This document shows positions 25,702 through 34,505 of a stretch of 64,000 nucleotides of DNA, piece after piece. The stretch is from Enterovibrio norvegicus_B. GTDB lineage: Bacteria > Pseudomonadota > Gammaproteobacteria > Enterobacterales > Vibrionaceae. Both the position numbers and the translations under genes were made by a program. The stretch lies in the NCBI RefSeq assembly GCF_002876705.1, contig NZ_MDAG01000057.1, positions 434,001-498,000 on the forward strand, written 5' to 3'. Position 1 is the first letter of the stretch. Each line of letters begins with the position of its first letter. The notes beneath the pieces are model-generated. The model saw nothing but the letters and a program-made list of their open reading frames with translations, searched no databases and had not been told where the DNA came from.

Positions 25702-25779
25702 GCATGAAGACGGTTTGGGTGAACGCTTGTCGCCGCCCAAACCGATAATGATGACTAAAGATTCCGAAAGGAGCCGAGA

Positions 25780-26214
25780 ATGAAAATGAAATACACGGTT
25801 TCTCTATTGCTGGTGGCATTAATTAGCTCAGTGGCAATGGCGCAAGTGACGTCGCTACGTGGTGACCAAGAGATTGGTGAAAACAACGACGTGCCGAAAA
25901 TCAAAGCCGTACCGAAAAACCAAGAACGCATGTCGTTGAACTATGTTAATCAGCCGCCAATGGTGCCGCATGCCGTTGATGGCTATCAGGTTAATCAATC
26001 AAACAATGCGTGTTTGCAATGCCATGACGTGGATGTTTACCGTAAAACTGGTGCACCACGCGTGAGCCCTACGCACTACCTAGACCGCGATAACAAAGTG
26101 CTGACAGACGTCGCACCACGTCGTTATTTCTGTCTGCAATGCCATGTTCCTCAGATCCAAGGTGAGCCTATCGTAGAGAACGATTTTGTTCCTGCGGGTA
26201 AGTTTGGTCAGTAA
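25780..26214 (+). CDS. napB: periplasmic nitrate reductase dihaem cytochrome c subunit NapB
   Basis: The electron-transfer partner of NapA, 144 residues. A Sec signal (MKMKYTVSLLLVALISSVAM-AQ) precedes the mature part. Two haem c motifs, CLQCHD and CLQCHVP, are spaced as in NapB, with the conserved APRVSPTHYLDRD in between. It receives electrons from NapC. It starts 78 bp after napA, with AAAGGAG as ribosome site, and is followed 9 bp later by napC. Confidence 0.95.
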   Translation: MKMKYTVSLLLVALISSVAMAQVTSLRGDQEIGENNDVPKIKAVPKNQERMSLNYVNQPPMVPHAVDGYQVNQSNNACLQCHDVDVYRKTGAPRVSPTHYLDRDNKVLTDVAPRRYFCLQCHVPQIQGEPIVENDFVPAGKFGQ

Positions 26215-26223
26215 GGAGTAACG

Positions 26224-26823
26224 ATGAAAATACCAGGATTTATCAAGAAAGGGTGGGCATGGTTTCGTAAACCTAGCCACCTAGCGATTGGTACCGTACT
26301 CATTATTGGTTTTGCTGCAGGTATTATTTTCTGGGGTGGATTTAACACAGGAATGGAAATGACGAACCGAGAAGAGTTCTGTATCGGTTGTCATGAAATG
26401 CAAGACAATGTGTACCAAGAGTATGTTGGCACCATTCACTACAGCAACCGAAGTGGTGTTCGCGCAACGTGTCCTGATTGTCACGTGCCGAAAGAATGGG
26501 GTCCTAAGATGATCCGTAAAATCCAAGCGAGTAAAGAACTGTATGCGAAAGCGTTTGGCATTGTTGCAACGCCGCAGAAGTTCGAAGATCACCGCTTGGA
26601 AATGGCAACACGTGAATGGAGTCGTATGAAAGCGAACAATTCACAAGAGTGTCGAAACTGCCATAACTTTGAATACATGGACTTCAGCGCGCAGAAAAAT
26701 GTGGCGGCAAGTGTTCATGATCGTGCAGAAGAAGCAGGGCAGACCTGTATTGATTGCCACAAAGGTATCGCGCATAAATTGCCACGCAATCATGATGCAT
26801 CAAAAGAATTCAAATTCGACTGA
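26224..26823 (+). CDS. napC: membrane-anchored tetrahaem cytochrome c quinol dehydrogenase NapC
   Basis: Oxidises menaquinol or ubiquinol and passes electrons to NapB. It has 199 residues with one N-terminal helix (LAIGTVLIIGFAAGIIFWGG) and four haem motifs, CIGCHEM, CPDCHVP, CRNCHNF and CIDCHKG. NapC/NirT family features such as the distal ligand region HYSNRSGVRATCPDCHVP are present. It is last gene of napFDABC; no napG, napH or napE is present, as usual in this type. A bidirectional terminator follows. Confidence 0.95.
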   Translation: MKIPGFIKKGWAWFRKPSHLAIGTVLIIGFAAGIIFWGGFNTGMEMTNREEFCIGCHEMQDNVYQEYVGTIHYSNRSGVRATCPDCHVPKEWGPKMIRKIQASKELYAKAFGIVATPQKFEDHRLEMATREWSRMKANNSQECRNCHNFEYMDFSAQKNVAASVHDRAEEAGQTCIDCHKGIAHKLPRNHDASKEFKFD

Positions 26824-26884
26824 TGTGTTCATCAATGTAAAAACGTGACGTTTTTCATTTAGAGAGTGATTTGCGAAGGTAAAC

Positions 26885-26916
26885 AAAAAAGGCCAGCGAT
26901 TAAGCTGGCCTTTTTT
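26885..26916. terminator. bidirectional terminator between napC and yciU
   Basis: GGCCAGC (26891-26897) pairs with GCTGGCC (26904-26910), flanked by six As and six Ts. Convergent genes share it. Confidence 0.92.
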
Positions 26917-26961
26917 ATGTGCGCTGCGCGAGCGCAAAAATGTCATGTTGAAGGGTGGAGG

Positions 26962-27288
26962 TTACTCGGCGCGTTTCCACAACAAGTGGCAGAATTTCTG
27001 CTCAGGGTCGCGACTGACAAGCATGCGCACGAGCACATCGTTCAAGGTGTCTTCAGAGGTTAGGCCAATACGCACTTCAACAAACGTCTCGCGGTTAACG
27101 TCAAAACCTACGTGCTCTTCCCAATCACTTTCGGCATCAACCGCGATGCCAGCACCTTCCTCATCAAAACGGGCTTGAAACGCAAGAAGGTCATCGTAAT
27201 CGAGGTTGTCTTCTGCCATTTCATAGAAGATATCAAACGCCGTATCAAGGGTGTCATCAATTGAAAGTAGCTGGGTTTCCATAATCAT
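26962..27288 (-). CDS. yciU: YciU/HI1450-family putative dsDNA-mimic protein (DUF440)
   Basis: A small acidic cytoplasmic protein of 108 residues. It aligns well with E. coli YciU: LSIDDTLDTAFDIFYEMAED, NLDYDDLLAFQARFDEEGAG, DWEEHVGFDVNRETFVEVRIGL, DTLNDVLVRMLVSRDPEQKFCHLLW. HI1450 of this family was proposed to mimic double-stranded DNA through surface acidic residues and to bind HU. The many Asp and Glu residues here fit that. Two ATGs (27288, 27282) lie six bases apart; AGAGTG upstream favours the second slightly. It is transcribed convergently to nap. Confidence 0.88.
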   Translation of the reverse strand: MIMETQLLSIDDTLDTAFDIFYEMAEDNLDYDDLLAFQARFDEEGAGIAVDAESDWEEHVGFDVNRETFVEVRIGLTSEDTLNDVLVRMLVSRDPEQKFCHLLWKRAE

Positions 27289-27514
27289 TCACTCTTAGAT
27301 TTCTAACAGGTCTATTAAAGCATGTTCAAGAAGGTTTCCCAAAGTGCGTTCTTGCCTCTCGTCGCGCAGAGAGTGTGCAAACAGACGGGAAGAGCACACA
27401 GTATTGCTGGTCTGAATAGGGTTTCTACTTCTAAAATAGGGTGATGTATCCAAACGTTCTGCGTCCAGTGTGATCCAGAAGACATTGAGTCCCGTCGCCA
27501 GAAAGGAGCGAAGT

Positions 27515-28303
27515 TTGTACAAAGCCAGCCCACGCCAAGGGTTACTGCCTGAACTCGATAGCGAACGCCCATTGCAAACGCAGTTTGTTGAGCCTGTCGC
27601 AACCGCCGTGCGTCAACTTAAAGGCACGCTAGGGGACACATTGCATAGTGCTTACCTGTCAGGCGACATTGCACATAGAACCGCGCCAGACAAAGCGACG
27701 ATGAACGTAACGCTCGTGACACAACGCAGTTTAAACGTGAATGAATATTCCATGTTGAATACGGTACGTTTTCGTATAGAGCAGGGCAGTGAAGCGATTA
27801 GTCGTGTTGCGATTGATGTAGTGCCAATCAACGATGTGAGGGATCTCGGGAATATCTTTAAATGGGGCTTTTTCTTAAAGCACTGCACCCAGTGTATTCA
27901 AGGCGATAACCTCGCACAAAGCTTTGGTCACTTTGAAGTGAGCTGGGAAGTGTGCAAAGCGATGAATGATGACTTGTCAGCGCGTTTACGTGAACTTCGA
28001 AATAAAGTCGCCATTGCCACAAAATGGGGGACACAGCTTGATGCCGCAGAGGAAGCTGCTTCGCGGCTGATCAAAGCCAGTTTTGGCTTGGTGGCTTACA
28101 AAGCCAATCGCTGGGAAGAAGAGTTAGAAGCGTGTTCGCGCGTTTTTCTTGAGTTTTACCCTGATAAAACCTTGGAAATGGAACGCCTTTTCTATCTAAT
28201 CCAGCGGAAACCCGTGAAAAAACGCGCCGTGGTTGCCTTGCTTGATGCGCATTGGAAGTGGGTGGTCGATGAGTACGAAAAAATCGATCGTAAAATTGGG
28301 TAG
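27515..28303 (+). CDS. nucleotidyltransferase-fold-like protein with degenerate active-site motif
   Basis: An unassigned cytoplasmic protein of 262 residues. The stretch HSAYLSGDIAHRTAPDKATMNVTLVTQ resembles the GS-x-A-x-G-T-x(n)-D-x-D/V-L core of minimal nucleotidyltransferases, but the motif serine is replaced (SGDIAHRTA) and the acidic pair is not clear. A helical region after about residue 135 (LRELRNKVAIATKWGTQLDAAEEAASRLIKASFGLVAY) resembles helical domains that accompany such folds. The start is unusual but well supported: TTG at 27515 has a perfect AAGGAG 6 nt upstream, while the longer GTG start at 27470 has none. Neighbours do not help with function. The call is tentative and could be a diverged or inactive family member. 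Confidence 0.6.
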   Translation: MYKASPRQGLLPELDSERPLQTQFVEPVATAVRQLKGTLGDTLHSAYLSGDIAHRTAPDKATMNVTLVTQRSLNVNEYSMLNTVRFRIEQGSEAISRVAIDVVPINDVRDLGNIFKWGFFLKHCTQCIQGDNLAQSFGHFEVSWEVCKAMNDDLSARLRELRNKVAIATKWGTQLDAAEEAASRLIKASFGLVAYKANRWEEELEACSRVFLEFYPDKTLEMERLFYLIQRKPVKKRAVVALLDAHWKWVVDEYEKIDRKIG

Positions 28304-28584
28304 TTATGCAATACAAGAAAAACGGGTTTCAGGGTGAAACCTTGGATTTTGGGGGACATTATCCCTCTCGTTGTGAGAGTTGATATAACAACTAATTAAC
28401 AATTAATGCGTGAAAAATAAACAGTATTTGCTTCCTGAGTGGTCAATAACATCGCTTTCGCTAATTTATTCAAAATAAGTGACTATTTATTATTTACAAG
28501 AGAAAAGAGTTAAATTAATCTTCGCTCAGTTAGTCACATTTAGTGAATATATATTTAGCAGCGCATTGCTCAGGAAGTCACGCC

Positions 28585-29955
28585 ATGCAAAACACTCAGA
28601 AGATAGCAAAAGCATCATCATCGACACGGAATGTGTTGATGTTCCTTATTCCGTCCCTCCTCGGCATTTTGCTGTTCATGACGCCAGTCATGATCAATGG
28701 CGGGTTTACTATTCCTATTGCCGTTCTCGCAAAATCTTTGCTAGCGGTGTTGGGCAATTCGGCACCTGTTGTTGTCACAACCATCATTTTGGTTAGCGCC
28801 ATTGGTTCTGTGTTCGCATTGGCATTCAAACCGCGCTTCATTATGAACTCAACGTTCCTGTCAGGTCTTCTTTTAGCCACGCCAGTTTGGCTGACAGTGC
28901 GCATGTTGGGGGCTGCCTTTGTGTTAATGGCGTTTTTCGGCTTTGGGCCAGAGCATGTGATTGGCGGAGCAACCGGCGGTTTTGTACTGGGCGATTTGTT
29001 ACCCACCTTGCTGTCTGTATTTGTGTTCGCGGGTTTGTTCCTGCCACTGTTGACCAACTTTGGTTTGCTTGAACTGATTGGTACCTTCATGACGCGCATC
29101 ATGCGTCCTTTGTTTGGATTGCCAGGGCGTTCGGCTGTTGACTGTGCGAGTTCATGGTTAGGTGATGGCAGCGTGGCGATTCTGATGTCGAGCAAGCAAT
29201 ACGAGCAAGGTTACTACACAGAGCGTGAAGCAGCTGTTGTTGGCACAACCTTCTCTGTGGTTTCAATCAGCTTTAGCTTGGTGGTCATTGCACAAGTTGG
29301 TTTGGAGCACATGTTCGTTCCGTTTTACCTGACGGTGTGCTTAGCAGGCTTTGTTGCTGCTATCGTTGTTCCACGTTTGCCGCCACTTTGCTGGAAGAAA
29401 AACACACTGGTTAATGGCGAAGAGAAATGCTTAGAGCATGAAGCATTACCAGAAGGCGAGACCCTGTTCAGCCATGGTGTGAAAACCGCGATTACGCGTG
29501 CATCAAAAATCCGTTCTTTAAGCGATGTGTTGAAAGAAGGCCTAGAAAACGCAGCTGACATGGTATTCGGTGTATTACCTGTTGTTATGGCTATCGGTAC
29601 GTCGGCGCTGATCATTGCTGAATACACACCAATCTTTACGATTCTGGGTATGCCATTCGTACCATTGCTTGAGTTACTGCAGATACCTGAAGCGGTTGCA
29701 GCGTCTGAGACCATGCTAGTGGGTATCGCAGACATGTTTATCCCTGCGGTACTGGCTGCAAACATCGACAATGAAATGACCCGTTTTGTGGTAGCGACCT
29801 TGTCGGTCACACAGTTGATTTACATGTCAGAAGTGGGCGCATTACTGCTGGGCAGCAAAATCCCTGTGAAAGCCTGGGAATTGGTGATGATCTTCATCCT
29901 GCGTACTTTGGTAACATTACCCGTTATTGCAGGCGTGGCTCACCTGATTTTCTAA
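28585..29955 (+). CDS. yjiH: YjiH-family inner-membrane protein (nucleoside-recognition Gate domain)
   Basis: A polytopic membrane protein of 456 residues with about 10-12 hydrophobic segments. It resembles the YjiH family, which carries the nucleoside recognition (Gate) fold: RNVLMFLIPSLLGILLFMTP near the start, PLFGLPGRSAVDCASSWLGD with the conserved Gly-Arg-Ser and GDG stretch in the middle, and VAASETMLVGIADMFIPAVLAAN near the end. A transport role is assumed from the fold, and the substrate is unknown. The ATG at 28585 has AGGAAG 7 nt upstream; the ATG at 28543 is less likely. A terminator follows. Confidence 0.85.
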   Translation: MQNTQKIAKASSSTRNVLMFLIPSLLGILLFMTPVMINGGFTIPIAVLAKSLLAVLGNSAPVVVTTIILVSAIGSVFALAFKPRFIMNSTFLSGLLLATPVWLTVRMLGAAFVLMAFFGFGPEHVIGGATGGFVLGDLLPTLLSVFVFAGLFLPLLTNFGLLELIGTFMTRIMRPLFGLPGRSAVDCASSWLGDGSVAILMSSKQYEQGYYTEREAAVVGTTFSVVSISFSLVVIAQVGLEHMFVPFYLTVCLAGFVAAIVVPRLPPLCWKKNTLVNGEEKCLEHEALPEGETLFSHGVKTAITRASKIRSLSDVLKEGLENAADMVFGVLPVVMAIGTSALIIAEYTPIFTILGMPFVPLLELLQIPEAVAASETMLVGIADMFIPAVLAANIDNEMTRFVVATLSVTQLIYMSEVGALLLGSKIPVKAWELVMIFILRTLVTLPVIAGVAHLIF

Positions 29956-29984
29956 TCACAGCGTGAACCCCTGAGCAGAAGAAG

Positions 29985-30008
29985 AAAGCGGCCATAGGCC
30001 GCTTTTTT
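29985..30008 (+). terminator. terminator after yjiH
   Basis: AAAGCGGCC (29985-29993) pairs with GGCCGCTTT (29997-30005), followed by Ts. It may also serve the convergent gene at 30054-30371. Confidence 0.9.
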
Positions 30009-30053
30009 ACGTTTTACGTTCAGCGTTTCAAGGTGTAACGCGATGAAAGGCGT

Positions 30054-30371
30054 TTATTGGCTGTTGGTACTATCTACCACGTCATCCACTTTCGCTTCTG
30101 CCGCGTGCTTCATTTCGCTTGTTTCTGCTTTGGTATCACCCACTGCAGAATCCGCGTCATCTTTGGCCTCTTTCATTGCTTGCTCGGTTTGCACTTCGGC
30201 TTCTTTCGCCATCATGTCTACATCTGTATCCACGTCATTCACGACTGCTTTGATTTCTTCAACGCGTTCTTGGGCGGTCAATTCGGCTACGTTTGCTGCG
30301 TCATCTGCGAGAGTAGAAAAAGGCAATATTGAAAACACAGTAGCAAGAATAGCGAGATTGCGAATTGTCAT
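30054..30371 (-). CDS. small acidic helical periplasmic protein
   Basis: A protein of 105 residues with a signal peptide (MTIRNLAILATVFSILPFST-LA) and a mature part rich in Asp, Glu, Ala and Lys: AELTAQERVEEIKAVVNDVD, MAKEAEVQTEQAMKEAKDDA, AETSEMKHAAEAKVDDVV. It should be almost wholly helical and exported. The start has a strong AAGGAGCT ribosome site. No catalytic motif is visible. Antisense frames on this stretch are open but lack ribosome sites. I do not recognise a family; a structural or stress role is possible but not shown. Confidence 0.7.
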   Translation of the reverse strand: MTIRNLAILATVFSILPFSTLADDAANVAELTAQERVEEIKAVVNDVDTDVDMMAKEAEVQTEQAMKEAKDDADSAVGDTKAETSEMKHAAEAKVDDVVDSTNSQ

Positions 30372-30724
30372 GGATTAGCTCCTTAGTTAAATATCCCCAA
30401 ACACCTGAATATGCGGGATTCAGAAAGCTGATTCAGGTGGTTTGGGTTCGTCCGCGTGACGATTAAGCATCACGATAAAGATACTCATCGGGTCACGTGT
30501 GTTGGTGTATTAATTGCAATACATTTAGTTTGAATAAATAGGCATAAACGGCAGGGCGTTCTTTTTGATGCGTATGAGTAACTGTGACGGCAGCCTAGCT
30601 ACAAATATTTTATTTGCTGCGACAATACGTTATTCACTATCAGGTGTTTTTGTCGTTGAAGGGTGAAGGAGAGTGACAACAGTATTGTTTCTGTTTGTCT
30701 AAAGAAAAATAAAAGGACTAACCG
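30372..30724. other. divergent promoter region without recognised elements
   Basis: 353 bp between the acidic periplasmic protein (-) and the lipase-like gene (+). No gene, repeat or known operator is visible. Confidence 0.5.
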
Positions 30725-31327
30725 ATGAAAATTATCCTGCTTCACGGCTTATACATGCATGGCATTGCCATGATCCCACTGTGCAATCGCTTAAAAGAGG
30801 CGGGGCACGAAGTGCTCAACTTGTCTTACAACACAATTTCGCCTGATACCCCATCGTTGTTTGGCGAAATGGACGACTTTATTGATGGCGATGAAGCTGC
30901 CATTGTTGCGCATTCTATGGGCGGCGTAATAACCCGCGCCTACATGGAGGCAGACAGTGACATGAGCCACTGTGTTAAAACAGTGATTACGCTGGGTACG
31001 CCACACCAGGGCTCTAAAATTGCGGAATACTTTAAAGAGATTGGCATCGGAGATTGGATGTTCCAGTCCGCGAGTGAATACCTCATGCCAAAAGATACAC
31101 CTTCGTGGCCTAAAGGTGCTGCGTTATACAGCATTGCGGGTGACATGCCCATTGGCCCAGCAAGAGTCTTGCTCGACGCAAAGCAGGGTGAGGCTTCTGA
31201 TGGAACCGTATTACTGAAGGAAACAGAGATTAAGGGCATGACAAGCCATGAAACTTTTCCTCTGACGCACACAGCGCTGATTTATGCCAAGCGCGTGAGC
31301 AATCGGATACTCGATATCTTGGCGTAA
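30725..31327 (+). CDS. alpha/beta-hydrolase, lipase/acyltransferase-like
   Basis: A 200-residue serine hydrolase without a signal peptide. The oxyanion region is IILLHGLYMHGIAMIPL. The nucleophile elbow is AHSMGG (IVAHSMGGVITRAYME), and the strand TVITLGTPHQGSKIAEYF matches class 2 lipases and PGAP1-like hydrolases. The likely catalytic Asp is in GEASDGTVLL and the His in FPLTHTALIY. The triad thus looks complete. The substrate is unknown; lipid or thioester hydrolysis are both possible. It is a single gene closed by a terminator at 31386. Confidence 0.85.
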   Translation: MKIILLHGLYMHGIAMIPLCNRLKEAGHEVLNLSYNTISPDTPSLFGEMDDFIDGDEAAIVAHSMGGVITRAYMEADSDMSHCVKTVITLGTPHQGSKIAEYFKEIGIGDWMFQSASEYLMPKDTPSWPKGAALYSIAGDMPIGPARVLLDAKQGEASDGTVLLKETEIKGMTSHETFPLTHTALIYAKRVSNRILDILA

Positions 31328-31385
31328 TACGCCCCCTGATACCGGCTTCGTGTTGCGGCCACTGGCGATGCCATTGTGCTACAAG

Positions 31386-31427
31386 AAAAGGGCGATGAAT
31401 GAGAATTCATCGCCCTTTCGTTTTTTG
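31386..31427. terminator. terminator between the lipase-like gene and the cryptochrome gene
   Basis: A perfect 14-bp stem, AAAGGGCGATGAAT (31387-31400) with ATTCATCGCCCTTT (31405-31418), followed by CG and six Ts. Convergent genes may share it. Confidence 0.9.
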
Positions 31428-31482
31428 TTTACTGATGTTTGTAGATGTATATACGTTTTGATAGATGTTCACTGGTGCGAAT

Positions 31483-32766
31483 TCAGTACTTCAGTAAGCT
31501 TTCGGAAGATGTAGATTCCGCCCATTTATCAACAAATACGCCTTCAGGATCGTATTCACTCGCAAGCACATTCACATCAAATTGAGGGTGTTCTTCTGGG
31601 TCAGCATCAACGCCAGCCACTGTCTGCCAATTGCCGTAGTTTGACGACACATCAAAGTCGATAAGTTGCTGCTCAAAGTACGCAGCGCCAAATCGCCAAT
31701 CAATACCCAATTCGTTGACGAGACAGCTCGCCGCAATGTGACGACCACGGCGAGACATCCAACCGGTTTGATTGAGTTGTCGCATGCAGGCATTCACAAT
31801 GGGGAACTCTGTTGTGCCTTGTTCCCATGCTTTGAACTTTTCGCTATGAAAACGTGTAAGTGGTCGTTTTTGTTTGAGGCCATCAAAGGCGAACATTCTT
31901 GCCCCTTGAACATGCATCATCCATTGGTAGTACTCGCGCCATAACAGTTCTGCAAAAATGGTGCGGGTGGACTCACCGCGCCCATGGCGATACTCATAGT
32001 TATCTAGCTCTGCTGCTACCATGCGTGCTGACAATGAACCATTCGCTAACCACGCAGATAGGCGTGAAGAGAATCGCCAGCCATCCAAATCGTTTCTTGT
32101 GTCCTTGTAGTGTTTTAGCCCCTGTGTTTTCCAGAAAAACTGGTTTAATTGGAGGGAGCCGGAATCTTCCCCGCCATGGTAAGGCGTTAGGTCGTAGACA
32201 AACTCTTGTCCACCCCAAAAATCTCGTCGTTCGTCCAACACGCTTGGTAAGGACTCAGGTGCGCTAATCGGAATGCAGGGCAAAAGGTTTTGATGATCAA
32301 CGTGACGTCGAAATTGAGTGAAGGTTTTCGGAAAGCTGTCTTTTGTAAAATTAATTTGATTACGTAAGTAGAGCGTAAAGCTTTCGCTGACGCTCACTTC
32401 GCTTGGCAGCACGCGTTTTAGGTACGCGACTTGTTGTTGTTCGTTAACGCCGGGATGATCCGTGACGGAGACAAGGTCAATGCCATGGCGTTGGCAAATA
32501 TCTGGAATGATCTCGAGTGGGTTGCCGACTTTTACGACCAGACGTTGTTTTCGTTTTTTTAGTTCGCATTCGAGTGAACGCAACGACTGATAGAGGAATT
32601 CTTCGCGGAAACGTCCCATATGTTTTGATTGAAAGTGGGTTGGACGAAACCACTCTGGATCGATGACAAAAAGCATGATGGCTTTCTCGCAACGCCGTGT
32701 CAGCGTCACTAAAGCAGGGTTGTCACCCAGCCTCAAATCGTTCCTAAACCAAATTAGCCCTTTCAT
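31483..32766 (-). CDS. DASH-family cryptochrome / photolyase-like flavoprotein
   Basis: A FAD-binding blue-light flavoprotein of 427 residues. An N-terminal photolyase domain (KGLIWFRNDLRLGDNPALVT) is followed by the FAD-binding domain: KDTRNDLDGWRFSSRLSAWL, EYRHGRGESTRTIFAELLWR-EYYQW, NACMRQLNQTGWMSRRGRHI-AAS and IDFDVSSNYGNWQTVAGVDAD. The wording of these segments fits the DASH branch, which repairs cyclobutane dimers in single-stranded DNA and may signal. It is slightly shorter than typical DASH proteins (about 440-460). It is a lone gene read toward the lipase-like gene. Confidence 0.9.
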   Translation of the reverse strand: MKGLIWFRNDLRLGDNPALVTLTRRCEKAIMLFVIDPEWFRPTHFQSKHMGRFREEFLYQSLRSLECELKKRKQRLVVKVGNPLEIIPDICQRHGIDLVSVTDHPGVNEQQQVAYLKRVLPSEVSVSESFTLYLRNQINFTKDSFPKTFTQFRRHVDHQNLLPCIPISAPESLPSVLDERRDFWGGQEFVYDLTPYHGGEDSGSLQLNQFFWKTQGLKHYKDTRNDLDGWRFSSRLSAWLANGSLSARMVAAELDNYEYRHGRGESTRTIFAELLWREYYQWMMHVQGARMFAFDGLKQKRPLTRFHSEKFKAWEQGTTEFPIVNACMRQLNQTGWMSRRGRHIAASCLVNELGIDWRFGAAYFEQQLIDFDVSSNYGNWQTVAGVDADPEEHPQFDVNVLASEYDPEGVFVDKWAESTSSESLLKY

Positions 32767-33238
32767 GTCGCCTCTCCTTCAATATTGGTGAATTGGTGAG
32801 CGTCGCACGTGGTATTTTGGCCGTTTACTCTCCTTCCTTGGTGACATATAACGTGGCGATTCAAATGAATACGACGAAATATGTTTAACTTTAAAGAGGA
32901 TATTCTTGTTTACTGGAAGTTTAGCGTAATCGAGACAAAAGCAAGGCTATGACAAAACGAAGTGTGTGCCGGATCAAGCACTAAATCCCTGCCTTGTGAA
33001 AGAGTACTATCAGTCTGCAGCCTTAGTGAAGTATGAGTTTTTGGCGTTTCTCTGGGCTTAAGCCCTTTGTTTACTACGTTTGTCCGTTTGATCTGAATAA
33101 TTATTAGTTAACGCTACTAGACACTTGATGGATATGTCAGCCTTTTTTACGGTTTTAGATGGAATATGATTCATCGATGATTATTTGCGAGCGTTGTTTC
33201 TCTATATTTGGCTAAACGAGAAAAAGAGAGAGAACACT
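32767..33238. other. divergent intergenic region
   Basis: 472 bp between the cryptochrome gene (-) and the small gene at 33239 (+). I see no gene, repeat or known operator; promoters for both genes should lie here. Confidence 0.5.
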
Positions 33239-33574
33239 GTGACTGACAAACATCTTTCTGAGTCAGTGCGAAATGCACTGATCGGTATATCTGGCATTCG
33301 TGAAGAAATCGATAACCAGCGTGTGTACTTTTATCAACATGAGCGCTTGTTCAGCATTATCGACGAAGACGGCCTTCAGTTCGTTGTTGGAGAAGAGTGC
33401 TTAAAAGAGGCGCTGAGGCGACCAGGGGCGAAACTAGAGCAACCTGGTGGGAAACGCTGTAAAGGTGTCATCCGTGTCGCACCAGATCAATGCACGGAAA
33501 CAGAGCTCGATTTTTGGCTGTTGTTGGCACTGCCAACCAACCAAGGAACCATTGACCCGATTATATTCCACTAA
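33239..33574 (+). CDS. small uncharacterised protein, weakly TfoX_N/YjbR-like
   Basis: A cytoplasmic protein of 111 residues (TDKHLSESVRNALIGISGIR, YFYQHERLFSIIDEDGLQFV, GEECLKEALRRPGAK). The order of a strand pair with FSIIDEDGLQFVV and a following helix faintly recalls the TfoX N-terminal/YjbR fold, but key residues are not shared clearly. I place the start at GTG 33239, with GAGAGAGA upstream; the longer frame from 33185 lacks a ribosome site. Downstream lies the GAT microsatellite. Function unknown. Confidence 0.65.
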   Translation: MTDKHLSESVRNALIGISGIREEIDNQRVYFYQHERLFSIIDEDGLQFVVGEECLKEALRRPGAKLEQPGGKRCKGVIRVAPDQCTETELDFWLLLALPTNQGTIDPIIFH

Positions 33575-33651
33575 TCTGTCTGGCGAATCGCCCGTTCTTA
33601 AAGGCCGTGGTATCAAATGGTTTACTTGGCGCTTTTAAAGTAGGCCACGCT

Positions 33652-33686
<35 letters not shown>

Positions 33687-33816
33687 ATCGTAGGGTAAGG
33701 TCGCCTGAGTGTGTTTCGCCTTCGTGTTGGCAGGTATTGCGAGCTAGCGTGATAGATAAATGCAGTCAAAAGTTGGTTTTTCTCGTTTTGTTTTAGCTGG
33801 CTTCTAACATCCAGAT

Positions 33817-33849
33817 AAAAAAAGGGACTGATTTATTCAGTCCCTTTTT
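33817..33849. terminator. terminator after the OmpA-like lipoprotein gene
   Basis: AAAAAAAGGGACTG (33817-33830) pairs with CAGTCCCTTTTT (33838-33849). It works on the minus strand for the tolC-ompA pair and on the plus strand as well. Confidence 0.9.
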
Positions 33850-33878
33850 CGTTGTTCATTTTTTATCATGTCTATTGG

Positions 33879-34505
33879 CTATTTTGATGTGTAGATAGTC
33901 CAATCCATCACGACACTTTCTTCTGTTGCTTTCACACCAGCCGTGACGCGGCGGCTCAAAATTTCAGTACGGGCTTGTGAATCTGCAATCACTGGTTCAC
34001 TTTCTCCGTATCCCACAATCTTAATTCGATTAGCTTGAACACCTTGTCGCGTTAGCGCACTTTTCACAGACGCTGCACGTGCCTGTGAGAGCGCGATGTT
34101 GTGTGTGTCAGAACCTGTTGGGCTTGCGTAGCCTTTTAGTTCAACACGGGTCGCTGGGAAGGTCTTCATGAACGTCGACAGTTGACGCACTTCACCGTTA
34201 AAGCTTGGGGGAATGACAGATGAATTGTTTGCGAACAGGATGTGCAATTCATTCCTTGCATTGAGTGCGACGATCTCCGCACAGCCATCATTGTTCACTT
34301 CAGCGCCTGATGCCGTTGTGGTGCAAAGGTCACGCGCATTGATCACGCCATCTTTATCATCGTCTAGCAAGCTTGCTGTTTGATCGGCCACCGGTGGATT
34401 TGAAACGGAAGTAGAACATCCGGCTAGGCCGAATGTTCCCAGTAGTACAAATGTTGAAAGTGTCAGTGTGAACTTGGTTGTTGCCAACCTTACTGCGTTC
34501 TTCAT
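33879..34505 (-). CDS. OmpA-family peptidoglycan-associated lipoprotein, partner of a TolC/AggA-type protein
   Basis: An outer-membrane lipoprotein of 208 residues. The signal ends in a lipobox LAGC (GTFGLAGCSTS). A short thrombospondin type-3-like calcium motif follows (DDDKDGVINARDLC). The C-terminal OmpA domain (about residues 85-195) has HILFANNSSVIPPSF, VELKGYASPTGSDTHNIALS-QARA and IKIVGYGESEPV, which contact peptidoglycan. Its ATG overlaps the stop of the TolC-like gene (34502-34505), so the two are coupled. In Shewanella, an OmpA-like gene likewise follows aggA in the BpfA adhesin secretion locus, so a role in anchoring that exporter is likely. Confidence 0.87.
   Translation of the reverse strand: MKNAVRLATTKFTLTLSTFVLLGTFGLAGCSTSVSNPPVADQTASLLDDDKDGVINARDLCTTTASGAEVNNDGCAEIVALNARNELHILFANNSSVIPPSFNGEVRQLSTFMKTFPATRVELKGYASPTGSDTHNIALSQARAASVKSALTRQGVQANRIKIVGYGESEPVIADSQARTEILSRRVTAGVKATEESVVMDWTIYTSK

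Noticed and set aside
30043..30378. Plus-strand frames over the acidic periplasmic protein
   Set aside because: No ribosome site; the minus frame has a strong one and an intact signal peptide.
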